A stretch of DNA of 64,000 nucleotides, taken from positions 620,001 through 684,000 of the forward strand of contig NW_006383030.1 in assembly GCF_000221225.1 (NCBI RefSeq), read 5' to 3'. Positions 10,705 through 23,600 of this stretch are shown piece by piece. A program made the translations under genes and the position numbers. The notes beneath the pieces were generated by a model. It was given only the letters and a program-made list of their open reading frames with translations. It was not told the DNA's origin and did not search any database. Within the stretch, counting starts at the first letter, position 1, and each line of letters opens with the position of its first letter. The stretch comes from Thermochaetoides thermophila DSM 1495 (taxonomy: Eukaryota > Ascomycota > Sordariomycetes > Sordariales > Chaetomiaceae).

Positions 10705-11428
10705 AAACTCGGAGTTTTAGGGGTGACCTTAGGAGATGGTTTGTTTAGAGGAGTTGAGAAGGGTAGCGACCGACAACTGGTGTCTCGCTGAATGCAGTTG
10801 TTGAATGTGGTGACGTGGGGTCTCGAAGATGTCCCAGGAAAAGCTGTGGCTTTTGTAAGGGTGTGTGATTGCTGACAAGTGATGCTGCTGCTGCTGCGGA
10901 TGGCAAAGTCGTTGAAAGGGAGAAGAGGGCGGAATGCAGGTGAGGGGAAGAGATGATGGTTATGTGGGGCCGTTACGGTCAGGCCACAAGGCATCAACTG
11001 GTGGCCAGTCAAACATTTCCTTGTGCTCGGTGGCACTGTGGCGGGGTCATGCGCGTTGGAATTTGGCTGCCGTCTTGCGTAATGACACTGTGCCCGAGTA
11101 CGGAGCCGTACCTGCACTCACTTTCCCAGATTTCCTGCGTTTCCATGGTTGAAAGTACGAGCTACGGAATATCTGGATCGACGGCTCTGCTTTGTAATTA
11201 GAAGAATATTGTAAACTGGGCCGTCTCCACTTCTACTGATTTTGCAGATCGTGATATTCATGAAGGTATTTTCATGACATTCCCCCCTGTGATGTATAAG
11301 TTACATACAGTCGACCTGTTACTTACACCACCCGGCAGCGCTGGTGTCAGCAAGGACCTAGCATCCCATGGTGACTGCCAACAGCTCAATCAGCCACACT
11401 TCCTCCCGGTTCGAGAAACATCGGAGCG
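10705..11428. other. Divergent promoter region, eIF1 / TRM44
   Basis: About 720 bp between two divergent starts, including a short CTG repeat (10883-10898). The open frames on both strands here are short and unsupported. Confidence 0.55.
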
Positions 11429-12949
11429 ATGAAGTTCGAACCAGAGGAATTGGCGGCTAATGCCAACCCAGTCGTCATCCAGGCCATTCAAGAGGGCCAG
11501 GAACAAGCAGAATGGCGCCCTCTCTTTCGCCACCCATGTCACTTCGGCCCCGACATCTTCGGCGGGGTCATGTCCAACCTGATCCATAACCCCAACATCA
11601 ACTCATCATGGCTCTTCCGCGCCGATATTCTCCATGATGCCCCTGATCCGCAAGCAAACAGTACTCTGCCAATCCCCATTCCTTCATTTCGTGGCTTTGA
11701 ACTGCGGCGGTGCATTCTTCGCAGACTCATCCCCCGAAACACGAGGAGAGACAAGCCCCTCGACCAAACCTGTCTGATATTCGAGGCTGCGTCGAGTCAC
11801 TCGAAAGATGACTCACAAACTCTTGTTGTCTATCTGCCCCATGTCTCGGCACCTTCAGATATGCCGTTTTATCACCCAGTAGTGCGGGGGATAGCATTCC
11901 TGCATGAGTGGAATCCGGCAAAGTACTGCGGGTTTATCTCCATCTCCTATCTCTACTTTTCAGATTATGACAATTCCGAGCTTAAGCTCTCCAGGACGGC
12001 CTTTCGCTTGCTGGAAGTCATCCACAAGCACGGCAAAGGCCGGTTGGCCGGCTATCAGAAGCGAGTACTACATGATCAGGTTGTGCCCCAGGCCCGGGCG
12101 CAGGACACCTACCACAGGCTGAAGCTGCAGTATGCGCGTGGCCTTATAGACGGGTGGGCCGAAAGCACCGATCCGGAGAAGCATGTGTTTGAGGATCTGT
12201 CAATCGCGGCATTCTTGATCGAGCTGTGGGCTGATATGTATGGCAAAGACCTCTTCCCGGGTTTTGTCGACATCGGATGTGGGAATGGGCTTTTGGTCTA
12301 CATCCTAAACAAAGAAGGCTACGCAGGATGGGGTTTCGATGCGCGTTCACGCAAGTCGTGGGCGAATTACAACACCAAGTTGCAAACCCCGTTTGGCGAG
12401 CAGGATACTTTACAGCAAAAAGTCATGCTCCCACCTCCAGTCAGCCGAGAGGGTTTGACTGACATATCTGATGACTTGTTGGACGAGAGCCTTATTCATG
12501 ACGGGCGTTTCCCGAAAGACACATTTATAATCTCAAATCACGCAGATGAACTGACTCCTTGGACTCCGATCGTTGCTGCCATCTCTCAGTGTCCCTTCAT
12601 GGCCATTCCTTGCTGCAGTCATAATCTGACAGGAGACAGATTCCGCGCGCCTGCTCCTAAAGAGAAAGGCAAGGCAGAGTCAGCGTACTCGTCTTTGGTT
12701 GCTTGGGTTGCGGGTATTGCGAAAGATTGTGGTTGGGAAGTAGAACAAGAAGTTCTTCGGATCCCAAGCACACGTAATATCGCACTCATTGGACGCAGAC
12801 AGTCGAAGCAAGACACACCTGTTGACTTCAATGCTGTTGTCAACAAGTATGGAGGGGCTGCGGGGTATTGGAACAACGTAGCCAAGCTTATCGCAGCAGC
12901 ACGTACAACCGACGAACCAGACGAGCATGAACACAGTAATGGCGCTTAA
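11429..12949 (+). CDS. trm44: tRNA(Ser) Um44 2'-O-methyltransferase TRM44
   Basis: A single uninterrupted frame of 506 residues starts at ATG 11429 (G at -3). The AdoMet-binding signature FVDIGCGNGLL lies at about residues 279-289. It is preceded by the TRM44-type HDQVVPQARAQDTYHRLK segment and the FEDLSIAAFLIELW helix. The WGFDAR strand and the family-typical FIISNHADELTPWTP and PCCSHNLTGDRF blocks follow. TRM44 methylates the 2'-OH of U44 in cytosolic tRNA-Ser. The N-terminal third is less conserved and contains the HPCHFGPDIFG entry motif. The gene is intronless, unlike most neighbours, and converges on the dioxygenase with only 30 bp between the stop codons. Confidence 0.95.
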   Translation: MKFEPEELAANANPVVIQAIQEGQEQAEWRPLFRHPCHFGPDIFGGVMSNLIHNPNINSSWLFRADILHDAPDPQANSTLPIPIPSFRGFELRRCILRRLIPRNTRRDKPLDQTCLIFEAASSHSKDDSQTLVVYLPHVSAPSDMPFYHPVVRGIAFLHEWNPAKYCGFISISYLYFSDYDNSELKLSRTAFRLLEVIHKHGKGRLAGYQKRVLHDQVVPQARAQDTYHRLKLQYARGLIDGWAESTDPEKHVFEDLSIAAFLIELWADMYGKDLFPGFVDIGCGNGLLVYILNKEGYAGWGFDARSRKSWANYNTKLQTPFGEQDTLQQKVMLPPPVSREGLTDISDDLLDESLIHDGRFPKDTFIISNHADELTPWTPIVAAISQCPFMAIPCCSHNLTGDRFRAPAPKEKGKAESAYSSLVAWVAGIAKDCGWEVEQEVLRIPSTRNIALIGRRQSKQDTPVDFNAVVNKYGGAAGYWNNVAKLIAAARTTDEPDEHEHSNGA

Positions 12950-12979
12950 GTGCCGCTGTTCAGTTCCAAATCTAGACAC

Positions 12980-14097
12980 TTAATCCAAATCTGGGACTGG
13001 TAGATGATCTACCAGCTTCAAGTTCAGACCCAGCTTCTGCAAGGCCTCAGTGGCTAACTTATCCCTCAGTTCCTCCGTCTCCTTTTCCGTAGTAAGCACG
13101 AAATCGTGCTTCAACAGCCAGATGCCCTCCATAACACCGTACCTCTCGGCCGTCTCCTTGTCAACCTTCTCCAGGTCAACAATCAGACTTTTCTTGACAC
13201 CAAATACAGCATCAGATGTCTCGTACGGGTCACCCCGGATATACAACGCTCTGCGAAAACGTCAGCTTCACGCCCATTGACACTCATCCATATGGTATGA
13301 TCGCACTTACGTGATCAAATGATCCCATCCCTCCTTCTTAAACATAAAATGCACATGCGCCGGTCGCCAACAATGCCGCTTCAACTTCTCCAACAACTTC
13401 CCCACCGGTCCATCATTAGGAATGGGATAGCTGACCGGCTTGATCCCCTTGAACCAGAACCTACCCTCCTCATCGCTAACCATCACACACCTTTCGCTGG
13501 GGGAATCCCGGCCCGCATGCTGCACGTCGTAGTGCCCCGAGCTGTCTGTCTCCCATATGTCGATGGTCACGCCGGGGATTGGGTTACCCTTAGTGTCTTT
13601 GACGGTGCAGAGCGCTAGCATGGGCTCGCCCTCGGGGTCGGAGGTCATAGAGGAGCCGTTCTCGAGGAGTGGCGCGTCGTGCGTGTGGAAGGGGCCGAGC
13701 ACGGAACCCTCCGTGCTGCCGACGGGCTTGGGGTGGTTGATACTGTCTACTAGGAGGGACAGGCCTAGGACGTCGGAGAGGAGGATGAATTCCTAGTTCC
13801 CATCAGCATAATTCAGGCCCGTTTGCAACACAACGGAAAACCCACATTCCTCACATCACTGCAGATCTTGCCACAGGCAATAAGGAACTCGATCGCTTTC
13901 ATCCATTCCTCTGTGCTCAGCCGGGTTTCCCGCGCAAAATCGTGCAGGTGTGTCACCAGCCGCGCCATCACATATGTGAGACGTGCATCGCCGCTTTGCG
14001 AGTTGATGCGTATTGTGTTGGGCGTAATGTTATCGATTGTGAGGTCCAGCAGCGGCGGGACGTTAACCGCGCCACTGGAAGAGGTTGGTTCTGCCAT
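12980..14097 (-). CDS. Intradiol ring-cleavage dioxygenase (catechol/hydroxyquinol 1,2-dioxygenase type), 3 exons
   Basis: Exons 14097-13846, 13792-13311 and 13250-12980 join in frame over 53- and 60-nt introns to 334 residues. The helical N-terminal dimerisation domain (about 1-100) is followed by the beta-sandwich catalytic domain. All four non-haem Fe(III) ligands are visible: Tyr172 (WETDSSGHYD), Tyr206 (KPVSYPIP), and His230 and His232 (RPAHVHF), plus the conserved Arg227. There is no signal peptide, so the enzyme is cytosolic and opens catechol or hydroxyquinol between its hydroxyls to a muconate or maleylacetate. The DVLGLSLLVDSIN plus VLGPFH pattern fits the catechol/hydroxyquinol group better than protocatechuate 3,4-dioxygenases. 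The exact substrate is not decidable. Confidence 0.93.
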
Positions 14098-15305
14098 GGT
14101 GTTGTTTGTAGATGTTGAGGACTGGAGTTCGTCTCTGTTCAGGTGAAATTGCCTGATTGTAGCTTGACTGAAGTATGTGGCAAGATGTGTTTCACACTCG
14201 ACTCTGTGACTTAAGAACGAGTTCCAAACCTAAGGCGACGCCGTATCTGGAAAAATAACAGTAACACAGGATGTTTAAGTCCCTGCTGAGTAACCGGATG
14301 TTTTAAACCTATGAACTTGGAGATCGGGACAGGAAAATAGCACCCGGCCCGACCAATCCTCCATTCCCTTTCCCCCACATACACCAGCTCAGTACCAAGC
14401 TAAGATTCTTTCCATGCGCAAGCTGCGAGATCCAGCTCGATATTCGCACCGTAGCCAGCCATCTGACACAATGCTATGGTAAGCTGCTAGAAGCTCCAGG
14501 CCAGGGTTCCGACACCGCGGGACACGGGACGCGGGAACCAGATCAGCGATTCAGAGGGGGGCATCGGCAGTGCCACAGCGCCGCTGATGTGGGGTTCAAG
14601 ATCTGGGTAAGAGCTCGGCTCGGGATGTGTGGGCGGGTGAGGAGCTGCAGTAGAGTGCGGAGAAGAACCGCTAGCGGGGACCCCCAATAGCGTATGCGCT
14701 GCTGGAAATGGATGCCGGAGTTGAGGGACCACGTTATTCCTCAGCAGGGGAGGGGAAGATGAATGGGGGTTTCTGTTTTAAAGATCAGCAAAGCTACGAT
14801 GCTAAGCTTGAGTGCTATGATGAAGAGCAGCATGTCGTTACCAGGACTTCGCTCTAAGTCACCATAAACTTGAAGGTCCAGCGCAGGCTTGGAGATAATG
14901 TTGCTTTTTCTTTCTATCGATGTTGTTTATCACTTGAAAATGACGTTTGGATCATTATGACGATTTGAGCCCAGGGCTTTTGCCCTTGGGGATCAGAATT
15001 TTATTCAAGGCTTAGCGCCTTCCTTGCAACTAAGACCAACCCTTCCTTCCAAGTGGAACGACTGAAAGGGCTCCATAATGCCCGGTTATAAAGTTGAATT
15101 CGTTCATCAACATGCGTCAACCCGCAGATTACTTGACTCGAGAAGAGCCGCCAAGCCTACACATTACGCAGCCCTGGTCGCTAGGTTTGATGACCGCTAA
15201 CGGCCGAGAACAGGTCTAAGACAGCCAGACAGACTACGCGGGTCGAAAGACAACACTTGGACACATTACAAGATATATATATCAAAAATCGCGGTCTGTC
15301 CAGCT
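14098..15305. other. Intergenic region, dioxygenase promoter and FLC-gene 3' flank
   Basis: 1.2 kb upstream of the dioxygenase and downstream of the FLC/TRP gene. I see no coding frame with plausible composition and no clear repeat. Confidence 0.6.
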
Positions 15306-18300
15306 CTACTGATCCTCCGGAGGCTCCGGCGCCTCAGGCAATGCCGTAGGCGGCCTTCTCCCCGCATTCGCATCAGAATGCATCTCCCTGGACTCCCTGG
15401 ACTCTCTGGACTCCCTAAATTCTCTTGACGATCTCCTCCCAGCATCAGAATGGAACAGCTCCCTGAAGCTAAACTCTCTGGAGGATCTTCCGTTAAACTC
15501 CCGACTCGACCGCCCCAAACTCGGCGTTGACGCCCTCGAAACCGACGGTGTATTAGTATTCAAACTCAGCGCACTATTTCCCCCACTCGTCATCGTCAAC
15601 GTTGCCAACGACGCACCCGCATTTGGCGCAGCCCCATCCCCGTCGCTGATATGATCGATGATAAACGTCAGCCCACTCAACCTCTGAGCGAGCGTGCTAT
15701 CCGGCCTTTGCGCCGCCGGATCTCCAAAGTCCCTTGACGACCATGATGCGCGGTAAGGGCGAGCGCCCCGAGGGAGTGAGCCGACGCTGTAGCGGGAGTG
15801 CACGCTGCTTGTACGACTGTGGCGGCCGGAGCGGGCGCCGGTAGGAAGGTCGTTATCGGGGTCGAGGTGGTCTCCTTCTTCTGTGTTTGAGCAGGCATCG
15901 TCGGTGCGGTTTATGACCAATTTTGAAGGGCTGGGGGGAGCGTCCTCGTCTTCGTCCTCAATTTTGGGGTTGCGGCGAACCATGTTGACTGAGAAGCGCG
16001 GGGTTGGTGGGGGAGTGGGTTCCTTGGGGTTGAGGCACTTTACTCCGGGGCGTTTCCAGGGTTCGGAGCTGTCCTGGGCCTTCTCCTCGATGTCGTAGAA
16101 GTAGCGTGCGCGGGTCGGCTCGAGCCAGTCGGGGTCCATTTCTTCGCGGTTGCGCATGAGAGAGAGCCAGGTTGAGAGGCAGCTGAGGACTATTAGGATC
16201 AGTAAGGTGACGACTGTTAAGGCCTGGATGATGATGATTGCTAAGCCGAGACGAGCAGCGGCTTTGCGGTCGAGGTTGTTCCCGGGTAAGAAGCGGATGG
16301 AGATGGCAGTCGTGATGATCTTGTTGAGTCCGAGGACCCAGACGGCCATGACGTTGTTTCGTGTGCTTTCGAAGGGTCTCAAGAAGACGCCGGTGGCGAA
16401 GGCCAGACAGTCGATGACCAGAAGACCGTAGATCTGCGCGTGAGGGTTTTGCCAGCCTCCTCCCAGGAAGGCTGCGCGACAGAATTGGTAGGCAATATGG
16501 AGGACCAAATACCACCACCGGCTGCGACGATATCTTGCCGTGATCCAGCCGAAGCGTTTGATCAAGGTTTGGTCCGTGTGGACCGTCAGGCGCTCAGGTT
16601 TGCTATCGATGTGCTGGACTCGGAAAAAGGGGATGCTGAAGAGTTGGCGAACCTCCAGAGCGTGCTGCTTGATCGTGCTCTCTCTGATGCAAAAGACCCA
16701 AGGGAGCACCTGGAGAACACAGGCGTAGTAAAAGACGACCTTGTCCTTGCCCACAACAATCTTCCCTCCCCTCACGCGAAGCAAGCACACAAAAGCAACT
16801 GGCAAACTCAAAACACACACCATAACAATAAACATGACCGCCGCAACCGCAACCGCTCCCGTCGAGATCCTCATCGTAAACTGGTACATCGCCAGCGTCA
16901 ACACCACAAAGAACGCAGCCACCAGCGTCCTCATCAACGCATGACCCAGATACCCCAGCCAATGACTCCTAAAGTACGCCAACCGATCCTCCTTAATCTT
17001 CTTTGCCTTTCCCAGTCCTTCCAGAAAGACCTTGAGGCCACCAATTGCCATAATCACCGCACCGACAGCCACCAAAAACCAGATTAAGCTCAGTATGAAC
17101 ACGTCTGCGACAGGAACACGATGCTCTGCCAGCGTCGCGGCGAACCCCATCCTCGTCGCAGGTAACGGCACGCCGGGGACGATGTGCCCTGCAGAATAGG
17201 TGTAATTGTAGACGTAGGGTTCGACCTCCTCCTCTTCGGTGACCGTTCCGGCCTCTCCCCTAGCCAAAATTCTCACCACCTGCCCCCCGCCTAGCCTCAC
17301 AACCTCGGCTGCGGCATCCCCTATTCTGATTTTATCCCCCGTCACACCAGCAAAATTGCTGATAGTTTTTACTAAGGAAGGGATGCTAATTACCCCAGAA
17401 GACCAAGAAAAATTGGCCCACCAGGCTGTTAGGGAAGCAGGCCATTCCACCGAGAGGGCGCCGGAAAGAAAGATTGATTGGAACGTCTCCCACACTACGA
17501 ACGACGGTAATGAATGGGCGTGATGCATACGCATGTGCGGAATACTGACCCCGTATGCAGCGGAGAAGAATGAGGAGAGAATTGCCGCGACAGTGAAGGC
17601 GGCGAGGATAGGGGCAATGATTTCGGGGTGGGAGAAGGACCGGCCGTTAGTGATAGTCGCTCTGTAACAGCTGAGCTCGGACTTCGTTTTCTTCGTGTAA
17701 ACTCGGAGAGTTAAGGAGCCTTCGAAATTGGGATAGGTGAGGTCGCTGGAGGGGAGGTCGCCGATGGTTTGGGAGCTGACAGGGAGGAGGGCGGCGGCGG
17801 CTATGGGGAGTTTGGGGTTGAGGGGGCAGAGACTGTGGTTGTGTGAGTACGTAGTTGGGGTTGAGCAAGGGATGAGGTGGTTGCTTACCTTGTGACGTTG
17901 TAGCTACATGGGTCGATGGTGAGGTTGATGCGGTTTGTGCCATCTGGGAGAGTTAGTTCGATGTTGAAGTGTAGGTTAAGAAGAAGACATACAAGCTTCT
18001 AGGGAGAATTGTACTGCAACTTTGTCAGCATATATCACAATTAATCAAACTTACAACCCACTAATCCTACTCACATAACACAGAGGTATTCTTTTCTACC
18101 CCAGGTGACCCCTCGAAGCCGAAAGACAAAGTCTTGTTGACCGAGTCATAGGAAGCCCCAAACCTCTCGACACTGAGGACATTTTCATCGGCACATTCAC
18201 CCCATTGCCCAGTGTACAATGCTGGTGTTGGAGAAGGAGCGGGCTTGCTGGTGTAGTAACAGTTACCGACTGATAAAAGAAATGGCAGAAGAAGAAACGC

Positions 18301-18336
18301 TGACGGCCGTGATCGTGGCCATGCCGCTCTGGTCAT
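15306..18336 (-). CDS. FLC/TRP-family membrane protein (ML-like + TRP domains), 5 exons
   Basis: Exons 18336-18075, 18013-17993 (21 nt), 17943-17889, and 17832-15306 join in frame over introns of 61, 49 and 56 nt, giving 954 residues in four exons. The N-terminus is a cleavable-type signal peptide (FLLLPFLLSVGNC). A lumenal ML-like domain follows, with paired cysteines (QWGECAD, TIDPC, SLCPLNPK). Then comes a TRP-like module with about nine membrane helices and the typical HWLGYLGHALMRT and CRAAFLGGGW blocks. The cytosolic tail of about 230 residues is Ser/Arg-rich with an RES repeat. Yeast FLC1-3 proteins act in ER FAD import, calcium homeostasis and cell-wall integrity; fission-yeast Pkd2 is related. 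Transport specificity is not visible. Confidence 0.92.
15384..15420 (-). repeat. 9-bp tandem repeat encoding RES units
   Basis: About four copies of ctccctgga (plus strand) lie in the C-terminal coding region of the FLC/TRP gene and encode the SREFRESRESRE stretch. Confidence 0.75.
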
Positions 18337-20651
18337 GACGGTGTTTTGCAGTATCTGAGGCGATGGACGAGTTGAACGAGTACTTCGGTCTTAGGGGGGG
18401 CAAAGGGACGGCCGCTTTAATTAGGAAAGAACCGAAAGTTATCTTGTCTCGATCTGTTAGAGAAACAAAGTCGCGCAGTATTCGTGGAGGGGTATCTGGT
18501 TTTTGCTACTGGACTTGGGTAATCGAAGGTCGTCGGCGTGTCAATTCCCTTGGACGAGGATAGTCCAGTCGCTGTCCGCTTTTCTATATCTCGAACCGAT
18601 TCTCAATCAAAGGGCAAACCGTTCTGTTGTTGCTACATAACAATCGTACCCCTTCAGTCAGATCAGTCCAATGGACCGACTGATTACCGCCCAGAGTAGA
18701 AAAAAAATGCAAAACCAGAAACTCGGCGGCCCTCGAGTGAGTGGCCTCCAAGCCTCAAGGACATGGAAAGCTCAGCGAGCCCGACATCCCGGAAAGTAAA
18801 CGCACCACCGGCCCATGAACACCCCCACCAGTTCATTTCTCGCCAGAGGACAGATCCGCACACTCGGTTCGTGGGTCCTCATCTCTCCCGTCTCGTGTAG
18901 TGGTCTCCATTGTGGAGAGCCTGTCCAGGATGCTTGATTACCCAGTTTGGTAGGTAGGTCGATGACTTGGTGATGGGCAAGGGAGAGCGAAGAAGCTTCT
19001 TGGAGAATGTTCAACAACCTAATTTAGACACCTTTAATGGTGAAACAATCAGAACAAAGAATCGAGTCAGTCAGTGTTTGTCTTCATCATTATCCATTGC
19101 TGAGGCAAACTGGATAAGAGTAGCGAAGATTCTTTTCATTGCCCTTAACCCAGTAAAAGAGAGAGAGAGACAGAGACGAAAATGGTGGTTCCTGGAGCTT
19201 GCTGAGCATAGCAGACCAAACGAGCGGAGCGCATCGATCTGATTGGCCAGGACTAACCCCACCCCTGTTGCCAAGTCATTAGGGACGGACGCAGCGGCCC
19301 GTCGAGGAAAAGCTTGGGGTCCATGGTTTCTTGCGTCTCTTTTGTCGATGTGACGACGTTTGAGTCGACTGCGACTGTTGTTGGTCTTCGATCCTACGTA
19401 CGGTTTTTTTTTTGAAAGAATATCTAGCGGATCGAATTTTGAACGAAAAATCTTCCGCATTACGCTCTTGAATCCCATCTTTGGTCTCCCTTCGCCGCCC
19501 AAAAACATCGTCACTCCCTTGCAAATGAGGCTCAACAGCCCCTGATGTAGGACAAGGGTCCATTGCCCCGCTGCCCTGCCCAGAGGCTGCTGTCCTGGAT
19601 CATCGCCCATCGATGTGGCATTGCGTCCGACATTCTCGACCCACGTCAATGTGTTTTGAGCGCTATCAGCGTCCAAAAGCACAATAGCAGTTGCATTTTT
19701 CTGTCACCGCCAGATCAGAATGCGGCTTTTTCGTATTGAGTAGTGTGTAAAATACCTCTTGAGTCCTACAGATTCTCACATCTCTAAGGACTTCGAAGAG
19801 CCACCGCCGGAGGGCTTAGAGTCCTTCACTGTGTCAGTAGTTGTGCATGGAAGCACAATTACAAAGTCCCACCACACCACCAGCACATGCGGCCTCCAAT
19901 ACTCCGGAGTCTGGCTTCTCACTTCTGGGGACCGGCCCACCAGATCGTGGGGTCAATAAAAGAACTGAGAATGCCAAGCCGGCTTTCATAGGAAGCATCA
20001 TTAATCAGACATGAACAATATCCTTTTTCCAGGAGAGAAAAGACCGAGCTTGCCGGCGAGCATGGAAACAAAAAAGAGGGGGAAAGAAGGCTATTTGCAT
20101 CAGAGCGTTTTGAGTCCATAGTCTCCCAGGGTGTTTCAAGAGGAGGGGGGTGGGTTTGGAAGCTAACCTTACATCATGAACCAACTTGTATACACCAACC
20201 ACTGATACATTCTCATATCTGACCACGCACTCACTCATTCCTTTACCTAACTTTTGGATAATCTTGAAGCAGCCCGCTTCGTTAAAGAGGGAAAAGAAAA
20301 AACAAAAAAACAAACAAATCCGTAGGGAACCAGCAAAGCAACCGAAAGACTTCTTTTTCAACTCTTCTCAAATCTGCGGTTTAGTATAACGAACAAACCC
20401 CGGATTGTGCTGACACCTGGTTCTTGACACATGCAATGCTTATGCACACCATGCCTGTCTTCAAGAAAAAAAAAAGAAACCAAGATCCATCCCTAACCAT
20501 CCCATTCCTGCAGCCCATCAAGCAAAAAAGCGAATCATTCCATTCATTCCATCATCAATGTAACCATCATCTTCCATGATCCATCGCTCCAACCAAAGTC
20601 CAGGTTTTTGAATCGAACGACTTCGTGTAATAAATCCTCAAAACCTCTCCC
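18337..20651. other. Long intergenic region without supported genes
   Basis: 2.3 kb between the FLC/TRP start and the stop of the RD/RE-rich gene. A 203-codon minus frame (19682-19071) has no recognisable motif and unremarkable composition. Poly-purine and poly-A runs occur near 19160 and 20290-20310. The region probably holds the FLC promoter and a long 3' UTR. Confidence 0.5.
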
Positions 20652-23600
20652 TCATCCCACCATCTCATCCTCCTCCTCAATCGGCGCAGGCGTTGCCCTC
20701 TCCCGCCGTCTCTTCGGCCTCCTAAACCGATTACTACTCACCTGACTGGCCGAATCGTCCGGCGCGAGCTCACTAATCCCATCGTCCCAGCCCCATTCAC
20801 TATCCGCCGGTCCGCCGCCGACACTATCAGAATCATCCCCCCACGACGGGCGGTCATAGATCCCCGAGCTGCCCGACAGCGGGAGGACATCGATGCCCGC
20901 GGGCCTGCCACGGCGTTGTTGTAAGCTCATTTGCAGCGCGGCGCCCCGACGACGCAACAGGTCTCGCACGACCATGGCTTTTTCGTGGAGCTTCTCGAAG
21001 GCGTCTTCGAGCGCTTCCATGCCGTTGAAGATCTCGCGCTCGACTTCGGCGAGGGCGGCGACCTCGGCTTCTTCGTCGTTGGTGACTGCTGCTCTGGACG
21101 GGTAGGTCGACGACGCGTTGGAGATGAAACTTGCGGGGGTGGTGCCACGTGAGAACATCCCCGGCGGTGGGCCAAACGCCGGCGTGGTTGTTCTTGAGAG
21201 AGGGGGACGTCCGGCCCCGGGACTCATGAGCCTCGTGCCCGGGTGCATCCCGCTTGCTGGCGTCGCCATCCGGGAGATAGCTGACTCGCCAAGGTTAATA
21301 CCATCGTCTTCTGCGCCTGACCACAAGAACCCGTCGAACCGGCCTGAGGTGAGGATCTCCCATTCCGAAATGGAGATATCCGAGATGGTATACAGCAGAT
21401 CATGCACGCCAGCATTTTTAACAAGATACACCGCCGTCTCAGCATCCCGCGGCGGAACCGGCAGTCGATATAGCCTCTGCAAAGCCAACCCCGTCCTAAC
21501 AATAAACTCATTCCGGGCTTTTCTCACTGGCGTCGGCGCGCGCACAGGAGACTGGAGCTCCTTAGACCCCGAGAGCAGCGCATTAAAATACGGTCGGTCT
21601 TCCTGGTCGAGATTGGTCAGAATCGCAAACGCGAGCGTCTCATCATCCACTTCCGACGGCGGTGGCGCGACCGTCTTCTCGCAGTTGCTCATCCACTTGT
21701 CGACGGCGGCGCGGACGCGCTTCGTCTGCCGGATGTAATGCTCTCTAAACTCCTCCGCGATATCGGGGTCCATCTTGATAGGCGACGACGGCCGCGGCGG
21801 AGCGTCAGCAAGTTCCTCGACCGCCTTGGACCCGAGAACGCTGAAATCGAACGGCGGCCAAGGAGGGAGCTCAACCCTCCCGCTCACCTGCTCGAGAACC
21901 TCTCCCCACGTCAACCCCCGATGCGGCTCGCCAGAGTGCTCGCACAGAATGCACGGGCATCCTTCCGCCGGCAGATCCCTCGAAAACACATTCTCCAATC
22001 TCTCCAGCAACCTCCTCGCAATGCTCTTGTGCCCCGTCGCGACCGCAATCGATCCATGACACTGCAGCACAGTCTGGTACTTGTTAAGTAGATCGAAGAA
22101 AGGGGCAAACAGTATCTCAGCTCCTTGCAGCGGAGGGATCGTCGGTCGAGTACCGTTTGGCCTTGGCAACACAGCCAGGAATTGTCTCGGAACCGGCTGC
22201 GGTAGGCCTCCATTCTGCAGTAGGTAATCTACCCTCGGGAGATCCTGCGGATTCCACGACGGCGGCGGGGGCGGCGGTGGCGGAGGGGGCGGGGCAGGCG
22301 CCGGCGTGAACGTGGATGCCGCCGAAGCAGTTGGCACATCAGAAGGCGCATAGTGCACATCCGATGTGTTGTAGTGATCCATTTCCCCAGGAAGAACCGA
22401 CCCTCCCGGCGGGGGAGGGGGTGACACGGGCTGGGTCGACGACACTGTCGAATGCTCCAGCGCACTCTCATCTGCAGCAACCCCCTCCATCTCGGCCGAT
22501 GGTCTCCTCGTAGTAGACGGACTTCTCCTCGTAGCAGTGGCAGTTGACCGTGCCTCGATGGTACTCGTGTCCGTAATGTCCGATCTGACTGGCTTCCCCT
22601 CTTCTCCATCCTTCAATCCCCTCCCCAAAGGCGCAGGCCTCAACACAAACGTCGCCTGACTCGAACTCCTTGACACCTTTGACGATGCTCCCCTTGCCTC
22701 ATGCTTCGACAACCCTCTTGAAATCCACGAGCTCGCTGCCGAAGCCGGTCTTTGCTCCTGCCCCTCCACACCTCCTGTCGGCGAAACAGAATTCTCCTCT
22801 CCATTCTGCTGCTGCTGCTGCTGCTGCCCCAAAAAATCATCCGTATCCGGTGGACTCGGCGGCCTACTCTCCCCCCTCAATTCCTGCCTCATCGGCGAGA
22901 CCCTCCTCGCGGCGGGATGACACCCAACCGATTTCGACCGGCGCATATCGCTGCCCCCTCCAAGATCAGTGGTATCCGGTGTAAGAGGATCCGTCCTCCT
23001 ATTGTTTGGCGTGCTGCCAACACCAATAAGAACATTGTCTCCCAGGCTATAGAGATATTCTTTGCTATGGTTCTTACTGAAGCTTGGATACGGCACGTTC
23101 GGGGTACCAGCACGCTCGGAGCGCGCGAGCTCGGGGACGAGGTCGGTTAGGGATTTGGAAGCCGTGGAAGGGGAGTCTGTGTCGGAGCGTTCGAGGGAAT
23201 CTTTGTGTCGGTGGCGGCGGGAGGTTCCGGAGGGGGAACGACCTTCGCTGTCGGTTGGGCGGAGCTTGGATGAGGATTTGGAGGAGCGATGGGAGTGATG
23301 GCGGTGGATCGAGCAGGAGTCTCGGTCTCTGTCTCTTTCATGGTTGCGGGAGCGGGAGCGGGAGCGGTCGTCGCGATCTCGATCTCGATCTTTGTCGCGG
23401 TCTCGTTTCTCTTTGTCCCTGCCCCTGCCCCTGTCCCTGTCCCTGTCCCTGTCACGATCCCTATCCCTCTCACGATCGCGATCCTTATGCCTCTCTCGAT
23501 CTCTCTCTCTGTCTCTCTCTCTGTCCCTGTCCTTATCCCTTTCTCTATCTCTCTCACCATCTCTTTCGCGGTCACGATCCTTCCTCTCGCTCTTTCTCTC

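Noticed and set aside
19071..19682. 203-codon minus-strand ORF
   Set aside because: No hydrophobic, domain or repeat signature; surrounding sequence looks non-coding, and no exon partners are seen.
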